A stretch of 64,000 bases of DNA from NCBI GenBank assembly GCA_016124805.1, contig WGND01000001.1, positions 62,001 through 126,000 of the forward strand, read 5' to 3'. This document shows positions 28,216 to 37,383 of this stretch, piece after piece. The stretch's first letter is position 1; each line of letters starts with the position of its first letter. The translations under genes were made by a program, and so were the position numbers. The notes beneath the pieces are model-generated. The model was not told the origin of the DNA, made no database searches, and saw nothing but the letters and a program-made list of their open reading frames with translations. Source of the stretch: Hyphomicrobiales bacterium (GTDB taxonomy: Bacteria; Pseudomonadota; Alphaproteobacteria; Parvibaculales; Parvibaculaceae).

Positions 28216-28764
28216 TCAGACCTGACGAACTTCAGTCACTTCGGGGATGTAATGGCGCAGCATGTTCTCAACACCGTTCTTCAGCGTCACGGTTGAAGAC
28301 GGGCAGCCCGCGCAGGAGCCCTGCATGTTGAGATAGACAATACCATCCTCAAATCCCTGAAAGGTAATGTCGCCGCCATCCTGCGCCACGGCAGGGCGGA
28401 CACGCGTATCGAGAATTTCCTTGATCTGGGAAACGATCTCGCTCTCATCGCCGTCGGCGTGACCATTGTCGTCGTCGCTGCCATAAAGCACCGGCGCACC
28501 GGAGGTGAAATGTTCCATGATCGCGCCAAGCAGCGCCGGCTTGAGATGCTGCCACTCGCCATCCGTCTTGGTGACGGTGACAAAATCAGATCCGAAGAAA
28601 ACCCCACTCACGCCGTCAACGGCAAAAAGGCGCGCGGCCAGCGGCGAACGCTCGGCGGCGCTTGCATCCGGAAAGTCGGCCGCCCGTCCATCGCCCAGAA
28701 CCTCGCGGCCGGGAATGAATTTGAGCGTCGCCGGATTGGGCGTGGCTTCGGTCTGGATGAACAT
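28216..28764 (-). CDS. NifU-family Fe-S scaffold/carrier protein
   Basis: 182 residues from ATG 28764, giving the conserved [19 protein letters not shown]; an upstream frame to 28842 is not conserved. The N-terminal Nfu domain (about 1-90) is followed by the NifU C-terminal domain (about 105-175) with the cluster-binding CAGCPSS (CxxC). Nfu proteins carry [4Fe-4S] clusters to targets. With MiaB and HemW in the window, Fe-S clients are close by, but no operon link is shown. Confidence 0.92.
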   Translation of the reverse strand: MFIQTEATPNPATLKFIPGREVLGDGRAADFPDASAAERSPLAARLFAVDGVSGVFFGSDFVTVTKTDGEWQHLKPALLGAIMEHFTSGAPVLYGSDDDNGHADGDESEIVSQIKEILDTRVRPAVAQDGGDITFQGFEDGIVYLNMQGSCAGCPSSTVTLKNGVENMLRHYIPEVTEVRQV

Positions 28765-28860
28765 TTGAAAACCCTTTATTCTGCATGGCTTTAGCAAGCC
28801 ACCCTGCGCCCTATAGATGGACCTGATGGCGGCTCTAATCAAGAGCCCGCGCCCAGAGGG

Positions 28861-29370
28861 TCACGCCAGCGCGCGCAGCGCCTCTTCGCTGAGATTGCCC
28901 GGCACCACGGTGACAGGGATCGGGAAGGCCTTTTCAGCCGCATTGGAGACCATGGAAACCAGCGGTCCCGGGCCTTCCTTGCCAAGCCCTGCGGCCAGCA
29001 CCAGAACAGCAATATCGCGGTCTTCCTCGATGATCTGCTTGACCTGCTCGGCGCGACGGCCTTCGCGAATGACGAGTTCAGCCATGATGCCGTCGGCATA
29101 TTCATTCACATGGGAGGCAAGGCGATGCAGCAGCTTTTCAGCTTCAGCGCGCGCCTCATCGCGCATGATATTGGCCACGCCCAGCCATTGCTGGGAGCTG
29201 TCGCCCGGCTCGATCACGGCCAGCAATGTGACGACACCATGGGTATGGAGCGCGCGCAGGCTCGCAAAGTGGATCGCCACTTCGGATTCGGGCGTGCCAT
29301 CCACCACCACGAGAAACTTGCGGCGCTTCTGCGGGGCGGGTCCCGACTCTTTGGATGCATCTTCTGTCAT
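28861..29370 (-). CDS. universal stress protein family
   Basis: 169 residues from ATG 29370; the frame is open to 29406. The UspA Rossmann-like fold is visible: KFLVVVDGTPESEVAIHFA (about 18-36) and the end strand IPVTVVPGNL. The typical ATP-binding G-2x-G-9x-G(S/T) motif is not clear, so this may be a non-ATP-binding Usp. Function is unknown. It is 52 bp downstream of the DUF2333 gene. Confidence 0.82.
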   Translation of the reverse strand: MTEDASKESGPAPQKRRKFLVVVDGTPESEVAIHFASLRALHTHGVVTLLAVIEPGDSSQQWLGVANIMRDEARAEAEKLLHRLASHVNEYADGIMAELVIREGRRAEQVKQIIEEDRDIAVLVLAAGLGKEGPGPLVSMVSNAAEKAFPIPVTVVPGNLSEEALRALA

Positions 29371-29422
29371 GGGCGCGATGCTGCCACCGCGCGCAGGATT
29401 GGGCAAGACGACAAATGCACGC

Positions 29423-30514
29423 CTATTTCAGCAGAATATTGGTGATTTCCCGGAGCTGCGTGCGGGCGCGCAACAGGTAAAAGCCCTCGGCGGTCAGATG
29501 ATTGGGGCGCAGATCGGCATCCGGCGCGCCATTGACCACCACCAGCGGGGAGAGCGTCGCGGCCTTACGCAGGCTGTCGAGCATCTCCGCCCAGGGCTTT
29601 TCCAGATTGCGCTCCCTGATGATGGGCGCAAAATCCACACCCAGCCCCTGCAGCACCATATAATAGCCATAGAGCTTGCCCTTGGTCTGGTAGAAAACAT
29701 CATCCGCCTTGAAGTCGATAAAGTCGGACGAATGTTCCGTGATCTGACGATCAAGCACGGCAGAAGACGACCCGAGGTCAGAGGCGAAGCGGTCAAGCGT
29801 GGCGAGCAGATTGTCGGCCCGCTTGTCGAAGACAGCATCGCCCTTGGCAAGACGCGCATTATATTCGAGCAGCTGCTTGCGGGCATCGCGATATTGCGAT
29901 TCCGAACTGGCGCGGATCGCCAGCGAGACGCCGGGATTCCAGAGCCAGACGGTGCCGGGATATTGCAGCAGGCCGCCGGCGCGCTGCAGATTGGGGTCGG
30001 CTTCCGAGGAGCCGCGCGTCCGGCCCAGCTGGTCGGTCAGCTCAAAGCCGAAACGGGCGAGCGCCGACATGATGCCCTGCTGGAAATTGGGCATGTTGTC
30101 GAGCATGTAGCCCGGCTGGAAAAAGGGATCATTCGCCGTCCAGCTGTTCTGGTTAACTTCACGGTCAATCAGCGCGGCAGCGATGGAGACAGCTTCGCTG
30201 CCGCCTTCAATGCGGTCGGCGGCGGGCACCGTGAAATTCACGTCATCGTCAATGTGATGCACCATCACCATGCCGACGGGATAATAGAGCAGGGCAATGA
30301 CGAGGAGCGCGATCACGCCGCGACGGACATAGCCCAGCCAGTTGCGGCTGCCGGCTGCGGCGGGCGCTGTTGCGCCGTCTGCCGCGCCCGCACCATCTGC
30401 CGGTTTGCGCCGCCAGAAGGCCAGATTTGGCATGGACCAGCTTCCCTTCCGATAGAGCCAGGCGTGACGGATGCGGTCACCAAGGGCTGCAAGGCGTTCG
30501 GAAAAGCTCATCAT
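29423..30514 (-). CDS. DUF2333 family membrane-anchored protein
   Basis: 363 residues. A cytoplasmic N-terminal part (about 1-60, with an Ala/Gly-rich segment) is followed by one membrane helix (about 63-85) and a large periplasmic domain. That domain includes HIDDDVNFTVP, SWTANDPFFQPGYMLDNMPNFQQG and TKGKLYGYYMVLQGLG, segments I recognise from DUF2333. No catalytic motif is apparent. Function is unknown; a cell-envelope role is inferred only from topology. Confidence 0.8.
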   Translation of the reverse strand: MMSFSERLAALGDRIRHAWLYRKGSWSMPNLAFWRRKPADGAGAADGATAPAAAGSRNWLGYVRRGVIALLVIALLYYPVGMVMVHHIDDDVNFTVPAADRIEGGSEAVSIAAALIDREVNQNSWTANDPFFQPGYMLDNMPNFQQGIMSALARFGFELTDQLGRTRGSSEADPNLQRAGGLLQYPGTVWLWNPGVSLAIRASSESQYRDARKQLLEYNARLAKGDAVFDKRADNLLATLDRFASDLGSSSAVLDRQITEHSSDFIDFKADDVFYQTKGKLYGYYMVLQGLGVDFAPIIRERNLEKPWAEMLDSLRKAATLSPLVVVNGAPDADLRPNHLTAEGFYLLRARTQLREITNILLK

Positions 30515-30644
30515 CTCTCCTTGAAAGGGTCGAGGTCGGGAAACACGTCCAGTCAGTGTTAAATAAGATCGGGCGGGCAGGGATCAAGACGCAAATATCT
30601 CATGCACTTATCCCCGCCCGGCCGGTTTCAGCCGGTCAAGCCTT

Positions 30645-31652
30645 TCAGATAAAGCCGACAATCTCGCGAACGCGCGCCATGATCGGGTCGGCAATGGCAC
30701 GCGCCCGCACCGCCCCGTTGCGCAGCACGGCGTCAATATGGCCCGGATCGTCCATCAGGCGCTTCATCTCGCCGGTAATGGGCGAAAGCCTTTCAATGGC
30801 GAGGTCCGCCAGCACCGGCTTGAATTCACCAAACTGCCTGCCGCCAAATTCCGCCAGCACCTCCGCCTTGGTCTTGTCGGCAAGGGCGGCATAAATGCCA
30901 ACCAGATTGTCAGCACCGGCGCGGCCTGCCAGACCTTCCACCGTTTCAGGCAGGGGATCGGGGTCGGTCTGGGCCTTGCGGATCTTCTTGGCGATGTCCT
31001 CGGCACTGTCCTTCATGGTGATGCGGGAAAGGTCCGAGGGGTCGGATTTCGACATTTTCTTGGTGCCGTCGCGCAGGCTCATGACGCGGGTGGCCGCGCC
31101 CATGATCAGCGGCTCGGGCTGGGGAAAGAAGTCCGGCACGGCAAAATCATTGTTGAATTTCTGGGCGACATCGCGGGCAAGCTCCAGATGCTGCTTCTGG
31201 TCCTCGCCGACAGGCACATGGGTTGCCTGATAGACGAGAATGTCAGCTGCCATCAGCACCGGATAGGCATAGAGCCCGACACTTGCCTTTTCGCGGTCCT
31301 TGCCGGCCTTGTCCTTGAACTGGGTCATGCGGTTGAGCCAGCCGATGCGGGCGACGCAATTGAGCACCCAGGCAAGCTCGGCATGGGCCGGAACGCCGGA
31401 CTGGTTGAAGATGATGTGCTTTTCAGGGTCGATGCCCGCCGCGATATAGGCGGCGGCCACTTCGCGCGTATTGGCCGCCAGTTCCGCCGGGTCCTGCCAG
31501 ACGGTGATGGCATGCATGTCGACCACGCAATAGAGGCACTCATGGCTCTCCTGCAGGCCAACGAAATTGCGGATCGCGCCCAGATAATTGCCCAGATGCA
31601 GATTGCCTGTCGGCTGCACTCCTGAAAAAACGCGGTTTGTCGGCTTATTCAT
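30645..31652 (-). CDS. trpS: tryptophanyl-tRNA synthetase
   Basis: A 335-residue class I aminoacyl-tRNA synthetase of the bacterial TrpRS type. The HIGH-like motif is HLGN (about 18-21) after FSGVQPTGN, and the KMSKS loop is [10 protein letters not shown] near 205. It charges tRNA-Trp. It lies 69 bp downstream of murJ; the murJ-trpS pair is common in Rhizobiales. Confidence 0.97.
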   Translation of the reverse strand: MNKPTNRVFSGVQPTGNLHLGNYLGAIRNFVGLQESHECLYCVVDMHAITVWQDPAELAANTREVAAAYIAAGIDPEKHIIFNQSGVPAHAELAWVLNCVARIGWLNRMTQFKDKAGKDREKASVGLYAYPVLMAADILVYQATHVPVGEDQKQHLELARDVAQKFNNDFAVPDFFPQPEPLIMGAATRVMSLRDGTKKMSKSDPSDLSRITMKDSAEDIAKKIRKAQTDPDPLPETVEGLAGRAGADNLVGIYAALADKTKAEVLAEFGGRQFGEFKPVLADLAIERLSPITGEMKRLMDDPGHIDAVLRNGAVRARAIADPIMARVREIVGFI

Positions 31653-31721
31653 CTCTTACTTCCATTCCCAAGCTTTGGCGTGGGTTCTTATCGGACGGGG
31701 CGGCGTCCAGTGCAAGGGGGC

Positions 31722-33260
31722 TCAACGCAGCAGCGCGCGGCGCATTTCGGCAAAACGCGTCGCGCCGGTCATCTCGCAAAAGACCCCGTAAACGATCATG
31801 CCGCCCACGACGAGCCCGGCGAGAACCGAAATGCTGGCGAGCGCATGCAGGGCAAAATAGGGCGCGAGGAAGGCCGCGCCTGCATAAAGCGCCAGCCCCA
31901 TGCCCGCCGCCGAGACCAGAATGAGCGGCAGGCGCCTGATGAGCTGGGCATCGGGCGTGAAATCGCCACGCCGCCATAGCGTGATGCCGAGCTGTCCGGC
32001 ATTAACCCAGGCGGCAAGGGTCGTGCCCATGGCGATGCCGGCAAAGGCGAAGAACTGGAAAAGCACGAAAGACGAGACGATGTTGACCGCGATGGAGATC
32101 GCGGCAAAGCGCAGCGGCGTCTTGGTGTCCTGCCGCGCAAAAAAGCCCGGCGAGAAGACCTTGTTCAGCACGAAGGCCGGCAGGCCGATGGCATAGATCA
32201 TCAGGGCCAGCGCCGTGGCCTGCGTATCTGAATCGAGAAACGCTCCGCGCTGGAAAAGCACCTGAATGATATCATGGGGAATGACCGCCAGCGCCATGGC
32301 GGCAGGCAGCGTCAGCAGCATGGAAAATTCGATGGCGCGGTTCTGGCTCCAGCTCGCGCCCCCCTTGTCGTCGGCCCGCAGGCGGCGCGACAGATCCGGC
32401 AGCAGCACCACACCCATGGCGATGCCGATGACACCGAGCGGCAGCTGATAGATGCGGTCGGCATAATAGAGCCAGGACACGGCCCCTGCCTGCAGGGTCG
32501 CGATCATGGTGCCGATGGTGAGATTGAGCTGGCCGATGCCGCCGGAAATGATGCCGGGCACGCCCAGCCGCACAAGCTGGCGCATATCCGGCGTGAGGCG
32601 CGGCCAGCGCAGACGCAGGACGATGCCCGCCCGCCAGCAGGAAATCAGCAGCCAGATAAACTGGATGACGCCCGCCGCCGCGACGCCATAGGACAGTGCA
32701 AGGCCGGGATTTTCCGTCAGCGGCACGACAAACCAGATCGCGCCGATCATCGTGATGTTGAGCATGACGGGTGCCGCCGCCCCCGGAAAGAAGCGACCCA
32801 TGGAATTGAGGATCGCCGCCTGCAACGCGGTCAGCGAGATGAAAAGCAGATAGGGAAAATTGATGCGTGTGAATTCGATGGCCAGCGCCAGCTTTTCGGG
32901 ATCATCGCCATAGCCCGGCGCAAAGAGCCACATGAGCCAGGGCATGAAAATTTCTGCCAGGATCGTCAGCACCAGCAGGACAAAGAGAAGGCCCGAGAGC
33001 GCATCTTCGGCGAAATGGCGGGCCGCCGCTTTGCCGCTCCCCTCCAGATGACCGGAGAACAGAGGCACAAAGGCGGAGTTGAACGCGCCTTCGGCAAAGA
33101 TCGAGCGGAACATGTTGGGAAAGCGGAAGGCAACGAAAAAGGCATCCGCGATCGGCCCGGTCCCCAAAGCCGACGCCACCAGCATGTCGCGAAAAAAGCC
33201 GAGAATGCGGCTGAGCATGGTGGTGCCACCCACGGTGGCGGCGGAGCGGACGAGATTCAT
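31722..33260 (-). CDS. murJ: lipid II flippase MurJ
   Basis: 512 residues with about 14 membrane helices of the MOP exporter superfamily. N-terminal features are typical (SAATVGGTTMLSRILGFFRD and the FFVAFRFPNMFRSIFAEGAFNSAF loop). It flips lipid II across the inner membrane for peptidoglycan synthesis. It lies 36 bp after glnD, so transcription from glnD may read into murJ. Confidence 0.95.
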   Translation of the reverse strand: MNLVRSAATVGGTTMLSRILGFFRDMLVASALGTGPIADAFFVAFRFPNMFRSIFAEGAFNSAFVPLFSGHLEGSGKAAARHFAEDALSGLLFVLLVLTILAEIFMPWLMWLFAPGYGDDPEKLALAIEFTRINFPYLLFISLTALQAAILNSMGRFFPGAAAPVMLNITMIGAIWFVVPLTENPGLALSYGVAAAGVIQFIWLLISCWRAGIVLRLRWPRLTPDMRQLVRLGVPGIISGGIGQLNLTIGTMIATLQAGAVSWLYYADRIYQLPLGVIGIAMGVVLLPDLSRRLRADDKGGASWSQNRAIEFSMLLTLPAAMALAVIPHDIIQVLFQRGAFLDSDTQATALALMIYAIGLPAFVLNKVFSPGFFARQDTKTPLRFAAISIAVNIVSSFVLFQFFAFAGIAMGTTLAAWVNAGQLGITLWRRGDFTPDAQLIRRLPLILVSAAGMGLALYAGAAFLAPYFALHALASISVLAGLVVGGMIVYGVFCEMTGATRFAEMRRALLR

Positions 33261-33296
33261 GGGGCGCGCTTCTTCACGTTGGGTCTCTGACCGCTT

Positions 33297-36092
33297 CTAA
33301 TCAGCCGCAAGAACATCTTCGCGGCGGCGTTTTTGTGGCCGTGCCTTTTTAACCGGATCGGCCAGCGCTTCAAGCAGATGCCGTTCCACCGCCTTCTTCT
33401 TGTTGGCATTGGTAACCTTCTGGCCGATCACATCCTTGACATAGAAAACGTCGACGGCGCGTTCGCCATAGGTCGTCACATGGGCAGACCCGATGGTGAG
33501 GCCCAGATGGAAAAGCGCCCGCGTCAGGGCATGCACGAGACCGGGGCGATCAAGCCCGTTCACCTCGATGACGGTATATTGGTCGGAGAGATCATTATCG
33601 ATGAAGATCTGGGGCGCGACAGCCACGGAGAAAGCATCCGCACGGCGCTGCCGCTTGTGGCGTTCTTCAATGGCATCGGGCGGCAGCACTTCGCCTGACA
33701 GGACCTTTTGCAGCATTTCCTTGAAACGCTCCACGCGCCGCGCCTCGGTGATCGCACCGCCATCCTGATCTTGCACCAGAATGATATCAAGCGCCATGCC
33801 GTCGCGTGTCGTGAAAATCTTGGCATCGACAATATTCATGCCCAGCACGGCGCAGGCGCCGGCAAAGCGGGAGAAGAGACCCGGATGGTCCTGCGTATAA
33901 AGCGTGATCTCCGTCACATCGCCATCGGCGGGATGGATGTCGATGACAAGCGGGGCGCTCTTGCTCTGCATGATCAGATGCGCGTGGCGTTCATGCATAT
34001 CGGTGTCGAGCGACAGCCAATAGCCATCGGCATGACGCCGGGCATAGCTCTTCTGGGCTTTTTCCGTCCAGTCGGGCAGGCGGGCAAAAAGTGCATCCTG
34101 CGCGGCGGCCACGCGTTCCTTGCGATTGAGCGCATTGTCGCCACCCTGCAGCAGGGTCGCGGTATCGAAATAGAGGTGACGCAGGAGCTGGCCTTTCCAG
34201 CCATTCCACACACCGGGGCCCACGGCCTTGATATCCACAACGGTCAGCACATAGAGCATGCGCAGGCGTTCGGGGCTCTGGACCAGATTGGCAAAATCGC
34301 GCACCGTCTTGGGATCGGAAATATCGCGCTTCTGCGCGACGTCGCTCATCACGAGATGATTGCGCACGAGCCAGGCAACCGTTTCGGTTTCGCCCTCGCC
34401 CATGCCCAGACGCGGGCAGAGCTTGCGTGCAATCGCTTCGCCCGCTTCGGAGTGATCCTCGGGGCGACCCTTGGCGATGTCATGCAGGAAGACCGACATA
34501 TAAAGCGCGTTGCGGCTCTTCATCTTGCTCATCAGTTCGTGCGCAAGGGGATATTCGCCGGGCTCGGCATTGCGCTCGACCTCGGAGAGAATGCCGATGG
34601 CGCGCAGCAGATGCTCGTCGGCGGTGTAGTGGTGATACATGTTGAACTGCATCAGCGCGACGATGCGCCCGAAATCCTGCACGAAGCGGCCGAGCACACC
34701 GGCCTCATTCATCAGGCGCAGCGTTCCCTCCGGGTCCTTCTTCGATGTCAGAATTTCGAGGAAGAGCTTGTTGGCTTCCTCATTCTTGCGCAGCGAGGCA
34801 TCGACCAGTTTCAGCGAGCGCGTCACAAGCTTGAGCGCATCGGGATGAATATCAAGCGTGTGCTCATTGGCGACATGAAACAGGCGAATGAGATTGACAG
34901 GATCCTTTTCGAAGAATTTCGGCGAGGTCACATCCAGCCGGCCTGACTCGATGTTGAAGCCGCGAATGACCTTCTTGCGGCGCAGCGCCTGCATGAAGCG
35001 ACCGATGGAGGGCTTCTTCTTGCGTTCCTGTTCTTCAAGCACGGCGCAGAAGATGCGCGTCAGATCGCCGACATCCTTGGCGACCAGAAAATAATGCTTC
35101 ATGAAGCGCTCGACATCGCGCAGCCCCGCATGGGCATGATAGTCGAGGCGCTTGGCCATCTCGGTCTGCACATCAAAGGTCAGGCGTTCTTCGGCGCGGC
35201 CTGTCAGGAAGTGCAGCTCGCATCGCACCGCCCAGAGAAAATTCTCCGCCTTGCGGAACGTCGCATATTCTTCCGCCGTGAAAACACCTGCCGCCACCAG
35301 CTCGGAGGGTTCCTTGACGCGATAGACATATTTGCCGATCCAGAAGAGCGTGTTGAGATCACGTAGGCCGCCCTTGCCCTCTTTCACATTGGGCTCGACC
35401 AGATAGCGGCTTTCGCCCGCCCGCCTGTGACGCACATCGCGCTCGGCGAGCTTGGCCTCCACAAATTCATCGCCCGTGCCCTTGACGACTTCCGCGTCAA
35501 AGCGGGTCTCCAGCTCTTCGAAAAGATCGCGGTCGCCGATGATGTAACGCGATTCCAGAAGGGCAGTGCGGATGGTGAAATCCTCGCGCGAGAGACGAAT
35601 GCAGTCCGTGACCGAGCGTGTGGCGTGACCGACCTTGAGGCCGAGATCCCACAGGACATAGAGCATGTATTCGACAACGCTTTCGCCCCAGGGGGTCTGC
35701 TTGTAAGGCAGCAGAAACAGGAGATCGATATCGGAACCCGGCGCCATGGTGCCACGGCCATAGCCGCCGACAGCCGTGATCGTCAGGCGCTCGGCGCCGC
35801 TGGGATTGGCCGCGCGTGACACATGCTGGATGGCAAATTCATAAAGCGCGGAGATCACGCTGTCCTGCAGGATGGCCAGGCTCTCGGCACAGGCCAGCCC
35901 GCGAAACGTGCCCGATTCCAGTCGCTCATGGGCGAGCGCCCGGCCACGCTTCATCTCCTCTTTCAGCGTTTCGACAACCGCGCGTTTGAGCGCCAGATCA
36001 TCGCTGCCATGTTTCTCTGCCAGTTTGCTCAAGCGGCTGTTCAACTCGGCCAGATTGGCAATGTCGCTCGGGTTCGATTGGCTTCGGGCCAT
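33297..36092 (-). CDS. glnD: bifunctional uridylyltransferase/uridylyl-removing enzyme GlnD
   Basis: A 931-residue PII-modifying enzyme. The nucleotidyltransferase domain has GG-YGRGTMAPGSDIDLL (109-125). A central GlnD helical domain is followed by the HD domain, with His537-Asp538 in FLHDIAKG. Two C-terminal ACT domains (about 725-800 and 840-915) sense glutamine. It uridylylates PII at low glutamine and removes UMP at high glutamine. A 302-bp spacer upstream probably holds its promoter. Confidence 0.97.
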   Translation of the reverse strand: MARSQSNPSDIANLAELNSRLSKLAEKHGSDDLALKRAVVETLKEEMKRGRALAHERLESGTFRGLACAESLAILQDSVISALYEFAIQHVSRAANPSGAERLTITAVGGYGRGTMAPGSDIDLLFLLPYKQTPWGESVVEYMLYVLWDLGLKVGHATRSVTDCIRLSREDFTIRTALLESRYIIGDRDLFEELETRFDAEVVKGTGDEFVEAKLAERDVRHRRAGESRYLVEPNVKEGKGGLRDLNTLFWIGKYVYRVKEPSELVAAGVFTAEEYATFRKAENFLWAVRCELHFLTGRAEERLTFDVQTEMAKRLDYHAHAGLRDVERFMKHYFLVAKDVGDLTRIFCAVLEEQERKKKPSIGRFMQALRRKKVIRGFNIESGRLDVTSPKFFEKDPVNLIRLFHVANEHTLDIHPDALKLVTRSLKLVDASLRKNEEANKLFLEILTSKKDPEGTLRLMNEAGVLGRFVQDFGRIVALMQFNMYHHYTADEHLLRAIGILSEVERNAEPGEYPLAHELMSKMKSRNALYMSVFLHDIAKGRPEDHSEAGEAIARKLCPRLGMGEGETETVAWLVRNHLVMSDVAQKRDISDPKTVRDFANLVQSPERLRMLYVLTVVDIKAVGPGVWNGWKGQLLRHLYFDTATLLQGGDNALNRKERVAAAQDALFARLPDWTEKAQKSYARRHADGYWLSLDTDMHERHAHLIMQSKSAPLVIDIHPADGDVTEITLYTQDHPGLFSRFAGACAVLGMNIVDAKIFTTRDGMALDIILVQDQDGGAITEARRVERFKEMLQKVLSGEVLPPDAIEERHKRQRRADAFSVAVAPQIFIDNDLSDQYTVIEVNGLDRPGLVHALTRALFHLGLTIGSAHVTTYGERAVDVFYVKDVIGQKVTNANKKKAVERHLLEALADPVKKARPQKRRREDVLAAD

Positions 36093-36394
36093 AAGGCATT
36101 GTCCCTGATCAGATCATTCGGGCATTTGCCAGCCTCTTGCCCAGCAAATCACGGATCGGCCGCGTCCCTCCTATATGACCTCAATATATAGCATGGCTGC
36201 GCGCGGCAAGGGTGAGAGATGGACATTGCATGAACATGATTTCATTCGATTCCATTTTCTCGTCACAAAATTGCCCGTCTCTCGCCATGCCGCAGGACTG
36301 ACTTATGTGTCGCGGGCTTGTTCATCCGTTCTTTGTCCCAACCGGGCCCGTGCCAGCCACGAAATGACTGGCTCACAAGAAAGGAGCCAAGCAA
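36093..36394. other. divergent spacer glnD / small exported protein gene
   Basis: 302 bases with no gene. AT-rich TATATG and TATATA stretches at 36173-36190 could hold the -10 region for glnD, but I find no well-spaced -35. The right end holds two mutually exclusive hairpins over the ribosome site of the plus-strand gene (listed separately). Confidence 0.5.
36352..36389 (+). promoter_or_regulatory. two competing hairpins over a ribosome binding site
   Basis: GCCAG (36352-36356) pairs with CTGGC (36368-36372), while TGGCTC (36369-36374) pairs with GAGCCA (36384-36389). The second stem covers part of the AAAGGAG ribosome site six bases before ATG 36395. Because the two stems share 36369-36372, only one can form, which suggests translational control. 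Confidence 0.45.
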
Positions 36395-36697
36395 ATGCGT
36401 ACCAAACTTCTGACATCGGTTGCCCTGGCCACTGCCCTCATGGCGTCACCTGTGCTGGCCAACAATTATGCGGCCAACCCCAACCCGACCCCTGACCAGG
36501 CCAAACAGCTCTGCAGCAAGCTTTCCGACCAGTTCGAGTTTCTGACGCCGTTCAAGAAGGGCGTGCCCTATTGGTCAAAGGCCAGCGCCGAATTCAAGGA
36601 TGGCCAGCAGGCCTGTGAAAACGGCAAGCCGGTTGTCGGTGCCAAGGACATGCAGACCGCCATTTCCGACATGTATGTGGTGCCGGACTCGATCTGA
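36395..36697 (+). CDS. small secreted protein of unknown function
   Basis: 100 residues with a clear signal peptide (1-22, cleavage after VLA). The mature 78 residues contain two cysteines (LCSKL and ACENG) that could form a disulfide, and an NPTPDQAKQLCSKLSDQF start. AAAGGAG precedes ATG 36395. I do not recognise the family. A strong inverted repeat follows the gene, so it is probably monocistronic. Confidence 0.8.
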   Translation: MRTKLLTSVALATALMASPVLANNYAANPNPTPDQAKQLCSKLSDQFEFLTPFKKGVPYWSKASAEFKDGQQACENGKPVVGAKDMQTAISDMYVVPDSI

Positions 36698-36733
36698 AAG
36701 CCGGCGCTGACCAACATCGCGAGCTGATCCACC

Positions 36734-36772
36734 GCCCGGTCAGGTCGGCCCCCTGGGACGGCCTGACCGGGC
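36734..36772 (+). terminator. terminator-like hairpin after the small exported protein gene
   Basis: GCCCGGTCAGG and CCTGACCGGGC form an 11-bp perfect stem, 37 bp after the stop. A T-run is lacking (TGGTTGCC follows), so efficiency is uncertain. Confidence 0.6.
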
Positions 36773-36810
36773 TGGTTGCCTGAACGACCAGATATAAACA
36801 AGCATTAAAA

Positions 36811-36826
36811 TTTATTTATAAATAAA
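36811..36826. repeat. 16-bp perfect AT palindrome
   Basis: TTTATTTATAAATAAA reads the same on both strands, inside an AT-rich island of otherwise GC-rich DNA. It could be a protein-binding site or a promoter UP-like region for the gene at 37007. Confidence 0.6.
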
Positions 36827-37006
36827 AAGTCTGTATATATTTCCGTTTCGTGACTTCGAATTCATCTTAAGACTTTATTTTGCCGCAATATTGCCAGTAA
36901 GCCGCCGACATCCGGGACGATTCTTCTTCTCGAGGGCAAGATCGCCCTTGTCGCGCTGCCCCTCCCCGTTGGGGCCCATGACAGCGCAAACCGGAGAAGA
37001 CCCCAA

Positions 37007-37276
37007 ATGTTGAAGACCCTCGCGATGGCCTCTATTGCCGCCAGCCTGATGGCCGGCCCCGTGCTTGCCGCAGAAACCATGGCGCAGCCCACCCCGATGC
37101 CCACATCGAGCGTTGCGTCTCCTGCCAGCCAGAAGGCCCCGATGACCAAAGCGGAAATCAAGGCGGAAAAAATCAAAAAGGCCGAGCTGAAAGCTGAAAA
37201 GGCCAAGGAAAAGAAGATCGCGCTGAAGGAAAAAACCAAGAAAGACAAAGAGTCGGTGGCACCGACCGTCAACTGA
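37007..37276 (+). CDS. small secreted Lys-rich protein of unknown function
   Basis: 89 residues. A signal peptide (1-22, cleavage near VLA-AET) is followed by a Pro/Ser/Thr linker (23-45) and a strongly basic helix-prone tail made of Lys/Glu/Ala repeats (46-82; KAEIKAEKIKKAELKAEK). GGAGA precedes ATG 37007. Composition-driven similarity to other Lys-rich proteins would be misleading, so I assign no family. It might bind anionic envelope polymers or nucleic acid; that is a guess from charge. Confidence 0.7.
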   Translation: MLKTLAMASIAASLMAGPVLAAETMAQPTPMPTSSVASPASQKAPMTKAEIKAEKIKKAELKAEKAKEKKIALKEKTKKDKESVAPTVN

Positions 37277-37299
37277 TCTCCAGCCAAACTGCCACTCTC

Positions 37300-37325
37300 A
37301 GGACCGGGTCCCCCCGCCCGGTCCT
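37300..37325 (+). terminator. terminator-like hairpin after the Lys-rich protein gene
   Basis: AGGACCGGG and CCCGGTCCT form a 9-bp perfect stem with an 8-base loop, 23 bp after the stop, followed by GATTGTCT. Confidence 0.65.
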
Positions 37326-37383
37326 GATTGTCTCCCGGCTTGACAGCGATAGGCGATGACAACACTCTGCGCGGAAATGCCTT

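Larger units (their letters stand above)
36698..37006. other. 309-bp spacer between two small exported protein genes
   Basis: No gene is seen. It contains a terminator-like hairpin (36734-36772), then a very AT-rich tract (about 36783-36850) with a 16-bp perfect palindrome, then GC-rich leader sequence of the gene at 37007. The AT-rich tract is the likely promoter region. Confidence 0.6.
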
